Source: Mytilus galloprovincialis | Lineage: Eukaryota > Mollusca > Bivalvia > Mytilida > Mytilidae | Direction: 5' to 3' | Length of the DNA stretch: 64,000 nt | NCBI RefSeq assembly: GCF_965363235.1 | Contig: NC_134847.1 | Coordinates: forward strand, 59,118,439 to 59,182,438 | Shown: in pieces, positions 37,101-48,600 of the stretch | Layout: every line of letters starts with the position of its first letter | How positions within the stretch are numbered: the stretch's first letter is position 1 | Position numbers and translations under genes: made by a program | Notes under the pieces: model-generated | Databases searched by the model: none | Told to the model about the DNA's origin: nothing | The model's input: the letters and a program-made list of their open reading frames with translations, nothing else

Positions 37101-40100
37101 CAAATAGTAATGTATCTGTATTTTCCTTTTTTGAGCCAAATACTGGTTGAGTATACAAATAGTAATGTATCTGTATTTTCCTTTTTTGAGCCAAATACTG
37201 GTTGAGTATACAAATCACAAGAAGAAAAATAATCATGTTTGTCCAATCAAAAGTATATTTGAAATACTGAGAGGTATAAACATCAATATGTAGATTAAAA
37301 CAATTTCTTTTTTACTCAAATTTTGCTCCATACATGCATCCATTAAGAAACTTCTCATCAGTTTTCAGAAAATACAAATTTAAACAAAAACGGTTATTTG
37401 CAAGCTTCGATATAAATTGAATGCCACAAAATATAACCTTGAACATTTTGTTCTTTTCCATTTTCTGCTGAATTGATTACTTACTACAAGCATCTGTTAT
37501 AAGATTAGCTAGAAAATCTTCATTTCCATACTGTTTACTCATAACTGATGTTCGTATAGTCTTTAATACATCTTCTTTCTTTCGTAGATTCTTCAGTTCA
37601 TCACAGACTAAACCTATAAATTAAATAATTAACATCATATAAACTTGTTAACTACTAATATATACATCAATATCATCAAAAGTATATAAACTGAAAAAAG
37701 TCCTTCTCTAAGTGATTTGACATGAGGATTGTAGACTCTGAAATTATTACTGGATAATTATGATTGTGTGACTCTTCATTTCTTTGTAAACTCTTTTTGT
37801 ATTAATACTTACTTGGACTTGATAAACTGTGAAAATGGTTTAAATTATACAATAAAGCTTTTTTCATTAAAGGGGCACTAGCTACAAGATATACAAAACC
37901 CATGTACGGTTATTTAAAGGAAAAGAATGTCAACATTGAATGTGAAACAAAGGTAAATAATTTGATTAACTGATTCGATCCACACAAAATCATTCTTATA
38001 AAGGTAAAAACGACGATAAACATAAAATTTTTATCTATTATACAAAATTTAACAGACTTCTATGTTTATGTTTACATCGCTTATATGGTCATAGAAGGTC
38101 AAATCCATAGTTAATTAGATGGTGTCTTGGCTAAAATTCACATGAAATGAAGCTACATTTTATTGAGACCATGTCATGTAAATTGTTTTTTTATACTTTT
38201 GATAGTTTGGGAAAATGTTTTACATTGTTATAAATAAAATATGAGAATTTGAGTCAAATCGGTGAACAGGAATTTGGCAGCTAGTGCCCCTTTAAAGAAA
38301 AATGAAAAAGTTCAGGAAAATGTCTTGCAGATGGCAGCAACTTATAAGGTCATATATTTTACTCTGAATGAGACTCATATTTATCAATAATCAGAGGTAA
38401 AAAGTATACAAATACAAAACAAAGGGTCATTGTTTATTTTTTAAATGGCTGTGTTGACAATTTGTTAACAAACTTACTAGGAAGAACGTCTAAAGCTTTC
38501 TTACAGGCTAACTCATAACCTTCTGTGACTTCAGTAACAGATAAACCCTGCAAAGATAACAAACATTGATATATCATAAATTACATACTTTTTTATAATT
38601 TTAGGAATGACTGTAATATTTTTTGCTATCTATGGAGAAATAACATCATAAATGGGGATGCTCACTAAATAACCCTTGAAGCATGTTCTTTAAAAGTGTG
38701 CACCACATTTTATAGGATATTTCGAACAGACAGAAAAAAGATAACACTCATTCCTTATAATTTACTTATAAATTCCATTTTTGAGGTTAAATCATGAAAA
38801 TACATGACAAAATTATGTCTATGACTTGATAGACAAACACTTTCCGCCAATCATTCAGAAGACTTGTTACATCCAAAATTAAATTATTTGATGATTACTA
38901 ATGTTAGAATTTACATAATGAATAGAAAATATCTGTATTGAGAAAGATTTTTTTCTGAATGGCTGGTCAATAATGGCAAGAATGAGAGGAACATCTCCAG
39001 TGAGATGACCCTAAGGAAGAAACTCTCATAAGTGCATGAATCTGGTGAAATGAACAAATACTTTTTGGTAAATTTTTGAACATTTTGTTTGAAAGTCAGT
39101 CAGCCATCATGAAAAAAAGTTGCAATTAACTTAACATAATCACTTTTAAGAAGTCTAGAATTCATTGAAATTACACAATTTACCATTCTGAGTAAGGATT
39201 CAGCATGTTCTAATAAAGCCCCAGTGAAAACCATGACAAAATTGGTTCCATCTCCAACTTCCTGTTCTTGCTGTTGGCATGCCAACACAATCATCTTTGC
39301 AGCAGGATGCTGGACTTCCAGTTCACGTAAGATAGTGGCAGCATCATTTGTAACAAACAGCTTCTCTATGTGGTTGATGACCATTTTATTCTGACCTGAA
39401 AAACAGAATTGAAAAATGATCATGTAAATTTAGTTTGTAATCTTTGTGTAATTTCAGTGTTCTAGAAGCAATCATTCCACACACCAAATAAAGTTGACCT
39501 ATTGCTTATAGTATCTGATAAACATGCCTGACCATAAACATTTAATTTCAACAAATAACCATCATATTAAAGGTCATGTAAGAAAAATAAATTGTCATTC
39601 TAAGGTATTAAAAGGTCAACATCAAACAATCATTTATCCATACAAGAACATATATGTGCTTCAGAGAAACTTAGATCAATTAATAGGCCAAGGAGCTCAT
39701 AGACAACCTGCTTTTGACACTTACCAAGTGGTCCATAAGCTGATGCAGTAGTTGCCGCTAGTTCCTTGCAGGCATCAATATTTCTGTAAACAGCTTCATC
39801 TAGCCCACTGTAGTGCTGCAAAAAGTACATCAAAAATAAATAAACAGACTGCTTCTCTTCTTCAACAGCATGGAAATTTTAAAATGGTGTAATTATTGAA
39901 GAAATGGAGTTTTACATACTGTACAAGTTCATGTAATACAAAGGCAAAACATAACAGGTAATACATATCTGAACAAAGAATTACCAATGGGAAATAAATT
40001 AACTCCAGTTTCAGCCTTGTCACAAGAATTTACATGATACTTTTAAGCATATTCATATGGTATAGTCTAAGAACACTTTGGACATGTTTATACATGTATG

Positions 40101-42304
40101 TTTGAAAGAGTTTTAGTATTAGGTTAGAACACTGATACATGTACCTAGAGAACTCTTCCAAGTTTCTTTTTTTTTGTATTTTTAATTGAAATGTAATTTC
40201 AATTGGCCATCTGTCCTGTAAGTTGATAATTCCAAGTTTAAATTTCATTTTCTGAAGTAGTTGAAAGACAGGGCTTCTGTTTTAGAATTCAATATTTTAA
40301 ATATTGTGAAATTAACATACTATAAGTATGAACAACTTAGTTGTCTGACTGTTAATGTGTTTCCCAATAGTTTCTCTGTCTTATTTTTAAGACAGGATTT
40401 TCTGCACTATATTTTAGCAAGGTCATTTACTTTTAGTAACATTATGTTTGTCACACTTGGTCATGCGACTAGGTGAATACAATTAGCAGTATTACAGAAA
40501 ACAAAGTCAACATTATTATCTCTGTATTTTCTTAGGGTACTTATACTATTCTTATTTTGAATAGTAATGCGAGAACAATAAGAATAACAAATAAGATAGA
40601 AAAAAAACATTGTCTTTTATTTTTCATCTTTTGTTGTATTTTCAAAATGTATACTGTATAAAGTGGGTGTAAAATTTCATGATTTAAAGGCAACAAAGTA
40701 AATGAAAAATTTTGGCGGGTTCTGAAATGGTTGCAGTTAAGAGTTGTAAAAATTGACAGGAAGAAAACTGTGAAACAAAGATAATCATCCAAGGTGCCAC
40801 TAAAACATGTTTCACAGTATCCACTAAGGACGATATCTTTATTGACAACTTTTATATTGACAACATTCTGATTCATGTACTCAATAGAATTTTGTTATTT
40901 AACTCAGATATTTGTCACAGGTGCACAAACTTCTTGTAAATGTTACGCTGGATTAGTTACGAAATTGACCACACTTTTGATAAACTATATTTTTATAAAA
41001 AAAATCAAAATGAAAAAAAAAATGTTCTTTCTTGAGATTGGAAAGTTTCAGTATGTTTTCCTATTAATATAAAGGACATATACGTGATAACCATGTTTAT
41101 GACTTGGACATGATGTCCTTGGAAAATTAATCTGGAACATTAAATTAACTAAAATATTGATACACAACTGTAAAAAAATGTTAAAATTTACCATTTAAAA
41201 TAAAAGACATTTTTACCTAGGAATATTAATGACATGGACATGATTTCCTAGGAAAGTTAGTCTTGGGACATGAATTCTATTAAATGGTAATGAATAACTC
41301 TTTAATAATATTAAAACATAAATATTGAGTTTCTATTGTTTATGAAATTTGCCTTTTAAAATATAGGACAAGGACACTTTTACCTAGGAATATTAATGAC
41401 ATCGACATGATTCCCTAGGAAAATTAGTCTGGGGACATAAATTTTATCAAAAAAATTGATTCACAACTTTTTAACAATATTAAACATAACATTTAAATTT
41501 CCATTGTATATTATGTAATTGAATTTATCATAGGATTTTATAGGACATGATTTCCTAGGAAAATTAGTCTAGGGACATAGATAATGATTACTAAATATAC
41601 TAGTAAATTCTGTAACCATGGACTTTTTATACTAGTAATATTTGTTCGCCCAGACATATTTCACCAGGACCAAGTTCTTATAGTGAAAGCATATTAAATC
41701 ATTCAACAAATGTTCCTGAATAGTGTTAAAGCACCTTGTCCGGAGATGTTTTAATTTAAGGGGTCCCTCCTTTCGGCTTTTGTTGGAAAATTTTATATTA
41801 TGTAGGGAATGACTGGCCCTCCTTATGTGGCAATAAATGTGAGAATTGCCCTCTAACCTTTTCATTAGATTATAACCTAAAATTTATTACATGGATGTCA
41901 ATGATTTCGTTGCCATACACTACACACAATTCTCTCCCTCCCCCTTTTTTTTAAAATTTTGCAACTTGTATATTTGACTTCCGATTTAGACAAAGAACTT
42001 TGATGGCAACTTTTAAATTTAGTTATTATTGTAGGGCCTTGCGGTAGATGTTAAAATCATTTCTTTTTTCGATTAATCATGAGAACATTCCAGATCATTC
42101 TAAATAAAAGAAGCATGGAAACCACATGGGTTTGCCTACAGTAATCATTACTGTTAGTGTGGGTTACGTTTGAAAGTCAAGCGCGGAGTATCAGATAGAA
42201 TTATATGTAATATGCATTTAATTTCATGTCAAACTTAAATTCACCTTAGCACCTTCTTTTAACATTTGGGCAAAGCCCGGTGCCTTAGGAACGTGCATCG
42301 CCAT
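25195..42304 (-). CDS. CCT8: T-complex protein 1 subunit theta (CCT8), 16 coding exons
   Basis: Subunit theta of the cytosolic chaperonin TRiC/CCT, which folds actin, tubulin and other proteins with ATP. Exons (high to low): 42304-42245, 39815-39725, 39395-39184, 38547-38478, 37613-37485, 36879-36818, 34492-34355, 34105-34034, 33518-33345, 32884-32797, 29289-29174, 28633-28562, 27404-27312, 26686-26615, 26205-26086, 25260-25195. All borders are GT-AG and all phases agree, giving 1635 nt and 544 residues, close to the 548 I remember for human CCT8. The start reads MAMHVPKAPGFAQMLKEGAK. Exon 3 has TNDAATILRELEVQHPAAKM and the ATPase GDGTN (about residues 98-102); exon 12 has PGAGATEIELAKQ; the end is IIMAKAAGGPKPKENKDWDED. 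The introns are loaded with transposons and tandem repeats, and the 5' end of the last intron is a duplicated splice-site array. Confidence 0.97.
25621..26121 (-). repeat. 56-bp minisatellite made from the CCT8 exon 15/intron junction (9 copies)
   Basis: In gene orientation each unit is about 36 nt of the end of exon 15 (AGCAGCATGTACTATCCTAA...GATCAG) plus about 20 nt of the start of the intron (GTAAAATTATTATCTCCCTT). The first copy contains the genuine exon end (donor GT at 26085-26084). Eight more donor positions follow at 26030, 25974, 25914, 25858, 25802, 25746, 25690 and 25634. Most keep GTAAAA; the one at 25914 is GTTCAT. Confidence 0.95.
26425..26505 (-). repeat. Solo terminal segment of the 63299-63893 family in a CCT8 intron
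   Basis: 'gacccattggtgacctta' followed by 'cgtctcttggacacattccc' and 'cattctcaatt' matches the right end of the 595-bp element (63805-63893) with substitutions. Confidence 0.6.
27465..27500 (-). repeat. Duplicated CCT8 exon 13 acceptor and start
   Basis: About 30 bp (tactgttctaatcctggttc... with TTTCAG in gene orientation) repeats the acceptor and first bases of exon 13 (27404), 95 bp upstream in the same orientation. Confidence 0.8.
27718..28119. mobile_element. TTAA-flanked MITE in a CCT8 intron
   Basis: TTAA at 27714-27717 and 28120-28123. 20-bp perfect inverted termini: GGATGTACTTAGGTGAGGTT. 402 bp, non-coding, between exons 12 and 13. Confidence 0.9.
29465..32576. mobile_element. 3.1-kb element with CAGTGTTCTCCCCA termini in CCT8 intron 10
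   Basis: 14-bp perfect inverted termini (CAGTGTTCTCCCCA) are flanked by a 5-bp direct repeat AACAT (29460-29464 and 32577-32581). Subterminal GC-rich motifs (AGCGCTAT, CGCGCC, ACCGCGTCGCTAT twice) contrast with the AT-rich surroundings. No transposase frame is recognised, and a second element (30575-31725) is nested inside. The superfamily is not determined. Confidence 0.8.
30575..31725 (+). mobile_element. Tandem-cored non-autonomous element, copy 2 (nested)
   Basis: Same structure as 21480-22162: palindrome GGGTTCCGCGGAACCC at 30583-30598, five core repeats of about 193 bp (CTAAGTCCA at 30702, 30900, 31091, 31285, 31478), then GACGCCGCCGACGACGACGG and the hairpin TTCGACTAAAGTCGAA and GGCTCGACAA. 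Minus-strand frames 30491-30868 and 31545-31844 are by-products. Confidence 0.85.
34667..36018. mobile_element. TTAA-flanked 1.35-kb element in a CCT8 intron
   Basis: TTAA at 34663-34666 and 36019-36022. The termini CTCTTTATCTACCAC and, in reverse complement, CTTCTTATCTACCAC match at 13 of 15 positions. A further inverted-repeat element (about 34898-35530) with TTTCGTGGGG arms lies inside. Confidence 0.75.
34898..35530. mobile_element. Nested MITE with AATTTTCGTGGGG arms
   Basis: The left arm at 34915-34930 and the right arm at 35503-35517 are inverted copies (AATTTTCGTGGGG), preceded by TACTGTA-like bases on both sides. A local hairpin of TTTCGTGGATAA arms is at 35459-35492. A related segment ('cccacgaaatccacgaaaat') lies near 7579-7600. 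Confidence 0.6.
36640..36725. repeat. 34-bp direct repeat, about 2.5 copies
   Basis: 'ttaccacattgtttatagg' and 'atgtttatta' repeat at 36650, 36680 and partly 36712, inside a CCT8 intron. Confidence 0.8.
36993..37212. repeat. Tandem repeat 4 x 55 bp in a CCT8 intron
   Basis: AATAGTAATGTATCTGTATT starts units at 36993, 37048, 37103 and 37158. It begins 114 bp upstream of exon 6. Overlapping open frames on both strands come from the repeat. Confidence 0.95.
37871..38291. mobile_element. MITE with AGGGGCACTAGCT termini, TTAA-flanked
   Basis: The inverted termini AGGGGCACTAGCT and AGCTAGTGCCCCT are flanked by TTAA (37867-37870, 38292-38295). 421 bp, non-coding, between CCT8 exons 4 and 5. A second, interrupted copy is at 7402-9077. 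Confidence 0.85.
41105..41583. repeat. Degenerate tandem repeat in CCT8 intron 1
   Basis: 'ggacatgatttcctaggaaa' and variants recur at 41106, 41236, 41404 and 41543, with a shared 'tacctaggaatattaatgac' between some copies. Confidence 0.75.
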
Positions 42305-42676
42305 GTTTCAATCTGTTGAGTGTTGTCTTCCCAGAGTGCTTTAGTTACTTTATAGGGAAGTGTTAATTTCATTCTTTCTAAGTCATCTGGTGCGATAATT
42401 CTAGCCGAGTTGTCAATATGAGTAATAATGTGTGACCATTCCATCTCATCATTCCGATATCCGGAAATATTCTTTGAAGTTGCAAATCATATAGTCCGTT
42501 ACCGTTTAAAAATTCATTTTATTGTAAGAGAATTCAAACTTAATCTATAACTTGTCATTCGTCTATATTCAAATAACAAGAATCTATATAATCTATATTC
42601 AAGCATGACGAAAAAAAAGTGCTAAAAACTAATTATTTATTTAAAAGTGAATTTTATAAGTCTAAGGATCATAACT
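42305..42676 (-). promoter_or_regulatory. CCT8 proximal promoter region
   Basis: The 370 bp between the CCT8 start codon and the CAGA tract must hold the proximal promoter and 5' UTR. It includes an ETS-like CCGGAA near 42461-42466. No TATA box in a convincing place was seen. Confidence 0.35.
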
Positions 42677-43106
<430 letters not shown>

Positions 43107-45610
43107 TTTTGCAGTTTCTGTTTAATTTATTAATTCACGCTTCTCTTGATTTGGATAGATTTGAAATATGCTTTAGCCTATATTGTAATACTAGGTATAT
43201 ACAACTTATCTATTGTTAAAGAGCTTATATATTTATGCAAGCTTCTATGGAGGTTTGTCATTTGACAATTATTTATGTTAATATGGTGTTTTGATGAGAA
43301 AATAACCCTCTGTAAAAATTATCCCAATAGGTAAATATTTAACCTCCGCCCGGTGCAGGTGTATCCAATTTCATCATATATGGAAAATACACTGCCTTGT
43401 ATCGTTTTGTTTACTAGTATATATCTTGACTATAGAGAGAAGGGAAGTATAGTGGCGCTCGTCTTGACATAGTACATGTAGCTTCATCAATAGATTCTCG
43501 ATTCATTTAGATCGGTTGGTTAAGAGGTGTTTCACAATATGCCAGTCGTCCCAATTTCGGCAACCATTTGTCACATAATTTGTCGCATGGTATTGTAGAA
43601 CATAATTTAGAAAAATCATGTTCTACATTACTATGTTACATTACAATAAAATAGGCGAAGACTAGCTTTTTGAACGATCTAGTCTTCTGTGCAGATCTAG
43701 AAGGTCAATGTAATAATAATAGTAATATAATAATATAATAATAAATTCTTTATTTAAAGAGGGTAACTCAATTAGAACTAGTCTAATTTTCATTGAGGCC
43801 CTCAAACAAAATACATGCACACAGTTAACGTCCGTCTGTCCCACTTCAGATTACTTGCATGTTTTGGTCGAGGTAGTTTTTGATGAAGTTGAAGTCCAAT
43901 CTACTTGAAACCGTTAGTACTCATGTTCCCTCTGATATTAATATTCTTAATTGCAAATGGTAGGTTCAGATTTTGGACTAATCCTCATCCGATTTTATTA
44001 TGCAGCACAATATATTTTTAATAGTCGGGACTCTTCGTTCAATAAAGACTTTGAAAGGTTTTATCGTTTGGCAAGAAAAATTAAAGAAATATATTTGATT
44101 AATTATTTTTCTAATCAAAACTTTGCTGTATAACTACACTCTTTCGAGAGAGAACCCAAAAATAGATTTATAAAAGAAAGTAAAGTAAATATGCCACGGA
44201 TTGTTTTATTGTAACAAGTGAACCAATGCCATAAATTCACCATTCTCCCAAATTAGGTATGGGACTCGAGTATGGGATATCCTTTCATATCTGATCATAT
44301 TTTATCCCGTTAAATTTCTTTTTACTCGCAAAGTGTTACTCAGTCTTTAGTTTAAACAGTATTTATTAATGAAAAATGTCAAGACAAATATTACAATGTT
44401 ACATAAAGTTCAAATATGGGATTCGGAAACAAGTTTGGAAAAACTTTTATAAATCCGTCTCCCTGTCTATTTTTGTGTTCTCAGTCTTTGCTTACATATA
44501 GTTATTTATCATATATTTTTAATAGAATCAGATTCATATGAAATACGTTTTTATCAAATCATCTGAAAATATAACCAAAAAAAGAACATGCATTTTTCCA
44601 GCTGATTTTTTATTCATAGACTTCCTTATTTTCTTAATATCCACATCGTAATGTCCCCTACAACCTTATTACATGCTCAAAATAGAGCTATATGAAACTG
44701 GCAAATAAAATAAAAAGATTACTTAACAGACAAGTAGGGGATTCCTATATATACATAATCATTGGACTAAAGTAACATGAGTAAGTTCCCACAAAAAGAC
44801 TGATTTTATCTATTTTATAAAAATCGCTCATAAAGTACTAATGGGTAATATTTTTTTGAAAAATATCGATTTCAGTTGAAATGACATATCTGAGTGCACA
44901 GTTTTTTTCCTATGCCAGAAAATACAGCAACTGGACGTCATGGGTCAAATGTTGACGTCATTTGATTTATGACCGTCACGCCAGGTATGCGATACGGATT
45001 ATGCAATACAGAGTAGGTGTTACAAACTGGAAAAAATAACCTTTATTAGATATACAAAATTGCTGTATTTAGTACTAAATATATGATAAACAGACATAAT
45101 ACATGACAAAATCCGTAACTTATACTGTATCATCACGAGAGATCAATATCAGTCCCGAGGGGGGCCGAAAGGTTTTGTCATATACAAGTTATTATATATC
45201 ATACTTTCAAAATATATATGGCCGTTTCCACAAACTGCTGTTAAAAACCAAAAAAACAACATTTTTTCATACTTATATTTTTTTTAAACAGCAAAATTTT
45301 AACTAAATTTAATTAAGAAAAAAAATCTATTGTTTAAATCGACTTAATTGTTAGTTATACGTCCTTGTTAGTTTGAATAAAAAATAATGATCTGTATTAT
45401 GGTTGTTGAAAATATAAGTAAATCAACACTTCATTCAAGTAAACAGACACCTGCCGGAAAGAGACGAGACATTACGGAGTCACACGGAAAATAAGGATCT
45501 AAGCGCATGCGAAGATTGAGTTGACAGAGCAGAAGACAATACACAAATATTTGTTATTGTTTTGGACATATTCAGTTTAAGAGTTGTGAAAATTGACAAT
45601 TAGTTAGCGG
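43107..45610. other. CCT8/macoilin divergent intergenic region
   Basis: No gene is seen. It contains a partial copy of the 12443-12725 repeat (43845-43965), a TAA-rich microsatellite (about 43710-43742) and cAMP-response-like sites near 44935-44995. Confidence 0.5.
44935..44990. promoter_or_regulatory. Cluster of CRE-like sites upstream of macoilin
   Basis: A perfect TGACGTCA at 44953-44960 is flanked by GACGTCAT (about 44935) and CCGTCACG (about 44983). It lies about 650 bp upstream of the macoilin start. Confidence 0.4.
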
Positions 45611-45616
45611 ATGATT

Positions 45617-48600
45617 ATGAAGAGACGGAATGTCGATTGCGGCAAAATTAGACGGATCCCCAAAAGAACAAAAATAACGGACGGTTTCTACGGAAGGTGA
45701 TTTTCCATTTCCAATATGGCAGCAAAAATGTTTCAGAGGATAAATATGTATAATCCAATATTGATGTTGTTTCCAAAATACCTTATTATGTTGTCTTAGT
45801 TTCCATTTAACACATCATAATGTCCAATGCTAACTATTAATGGACAGGATGATAACATGGCGACACCAGATTCTTTGTTCGCAGTCTTTATTTTCATGTT
45901 AATTAGGTTACCTGGACAGGATTATTTCCCCTGTTCAGTCTGCATTATTTTTGTTTGTGTTATTTATATAGCTTATTAACTCATATTTTTAATTTAAGAA
46001 TGAAATCATTCATAAAAATAACAGATAGATCTAGGGTTTTTTATTTAATATTTCCTGGTCAGTGACTGTCAGTGTCCTTAATTATATGTTATTGTATAAT
46101 TGAAATTTGAAAATGCATTTTATTGAGCAATACAATTTATTTTTACAGTTCTAAAAGTTCTGGATTGAACCAAATTCAATATGTAAATTCCCATATTAAC
46201 GAAGATAATCAACATTATCAATAGTGTACACCTGTCAAAATGCCATATTCTCACTCACACTTTAATTAAAGTTTCCTAGGTAACAATTGATTTTTAACAC
46301 TATGTCCTAAATGTGTAATAATTTCATTATGTTTGATATTAAAACTTTATGACTTATTAGGATTTACTGTGAACGTACTGCATGTACTCTGATCAGATCA
46401 TTTGTGGAGAGCAAATGTGCATTTTAATTTATGCTATTTATTTTAAATGATGGTTACAGTTCATATTTGATTTATCGTCATACATTTCACATGTTTAAGT
46501 ACGGCTACAAACTAGGTGATTTTTGTTTTAGCAGTGATAATTTACTTGTTTAATTTTATAATTTAAGTTTTTAAAGCATTGATCTTGCCTAGGACAGTAG
46601 GACATTCATTTTTCGTACATGTACACTAAAAAATAAAAAAAATGAGAAAATTGCTAAAAGAAGCAGGATGAAGTCAATTAGAACTGCCAGGCCTACTATA
46701 ACATCCAAGTCAGACCATACCAAACTCAGCATAACATTATTTATACAGATACAATGAACAAACTCTGCATAAGTTTCGTAGATTTTAGGGGGACATAGAA
46801 TGACTCTCAGGGGTTCAAATCTTACCATTTTTTACATCAAACTTATACATGTTATATATTATATGATTAAATCAGCAATGTCCTGGACAAGTTTGAAAAT
46901 CATATTTTATAATGCCTAATAATGGCCTATAATTTATTTTTAATAGAGTTATGCCCCTGGATACATAATTTATCTGGAAAATCACATTGTTAACCCCCCT
47001 CATTTGTAAAATTCATGCCAGAAAATTTTATGGTAAATGGTAATCACAATACATAACATTGTAGCTCTAAAGCCTTCATTTCTGTAAGATATAAATCAAA
47101 AGTTTTATAGAAAAGAAAAAAAAAAGTGTTTCTTTAGTTAATGACCTTGAACCTTGGATAAATAAAATATGTGCAATGCAAAGGACATTGAAACTTTGTT
47201 CTTTTATTTATTTGCCCCAACTGGCATGACTGGTGCTGAAGGGACATTTTGTTTTACCCTCGTCTGTCCCAACCTCCCATACTAGTTTCTGATCTTCGAC
47301 AAAATTTGCCTCAATTAAATGTTAAGAAACTTGTACAGAATGCTTATTACCACCAAATTCAGATCATATTTGAATTTGGTGGACTTTGGAGTCACTTTTA
47401 TAGTGTTTGAGTTATGTCCCTGTATAAATGGATAAATTGAAAACTTTGCCATTCCACCCTTTAACTTTAGGTTTGCTTGAACCAAATTTTATAAAGCGGC
47501 TTGACAATGCTTATTACCACTAAGCACAGATCAAATTTGAATTTAGGCCTTAGGGGGTATCACTTTTGCTGTTCTTGAGTTACATGTACATTGTACAATG
47601 TTTGTCCCTTTGTAAATCTGTATCCATGGGACACACTTTCCATTCTTCCTCTATACATTGTACCTTATACATGTTATACAAAATTATACTAGTGGCTTAT
47701 GCTGACATGACAAGTAATATATTTGAGTTCTTACAATGTCCATACTTTTCATAAATGTTATTGCACAGCTTAAACATGTTAATTGTAAATTTAAAACATA
47801 AAACCAAGTACAAATGTATCTTCAATTCTTTAGATAATGATGCAGTCTGCACAAGTAAAGTAATTGAGTTTTTATAGTGTCTATAGTACTGTAAATTCAG
47901 ATGTTAATAGGTGCATTTATTATTGCGATTTTGTCATTTTAGAATAAAAATGCCATTTCATTTTTTGCAATATTGAAAAATTCTGTTGAATTCATATAAA
48001 AAAAATTTAAAATACGAGTTTACATTATTGCGATTATAACCCTATTCAGAAATGTAATTGCCCAGCTTAAATTAAAAATTTTAAAACAAAATATTTTGAA
48101 TTGTTTAATTGTTTTCTTTCAGTACCTTTTTGTACCTGAAGTTTTTGATGGTTTGGGCTCTTGTCCTAATGGCAGATTTTATACTAGAGTTCCGGTTTGA
48201 GTATCTGTGGCCATTCTGGTTATTGGTTAGAAGTGTCTATGATTCATTCAAATATCAAGGATTGGTAAGTTAAGCATTCAATTATTAATCATAATATGTA
48301 AATAAAAAATATTTTGTGTTCATTTACATTTGTTGTTTGTCTCTTTAAGAAATATTGTACAATTATTTTAAAACAAAAATTTTGAGTGTACAAATAAATT
48401 AAGAGAAAAAAAACCAGTTATATTATGTAAGTCATGAACATTTCAGTATAACTACATGTAACAATCCTTGTTACTTGTTAGTCATATATAACATGTATTT
48501 AAGAGCTATTGGGGAGCAAAATATACATGCAACATTGATGCTGCAGTTATAGAAGCAAACATGAATTACTGACAAATCATACATATGTAGTCCCTCTTTG

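Noticed and set aside
36849..37246. Overlapping minus-strand frames with KENTDTLLF repeats
   Set aside because: They come from the 4 x 55-bp tandem repeat in a CCT8 intron.
42461..42480. Possible heat-shock element in the CCT8 promoter
   Set aside because: GAA and TTC units are spaced by three bases rather than two, so it does not fit the consensus.
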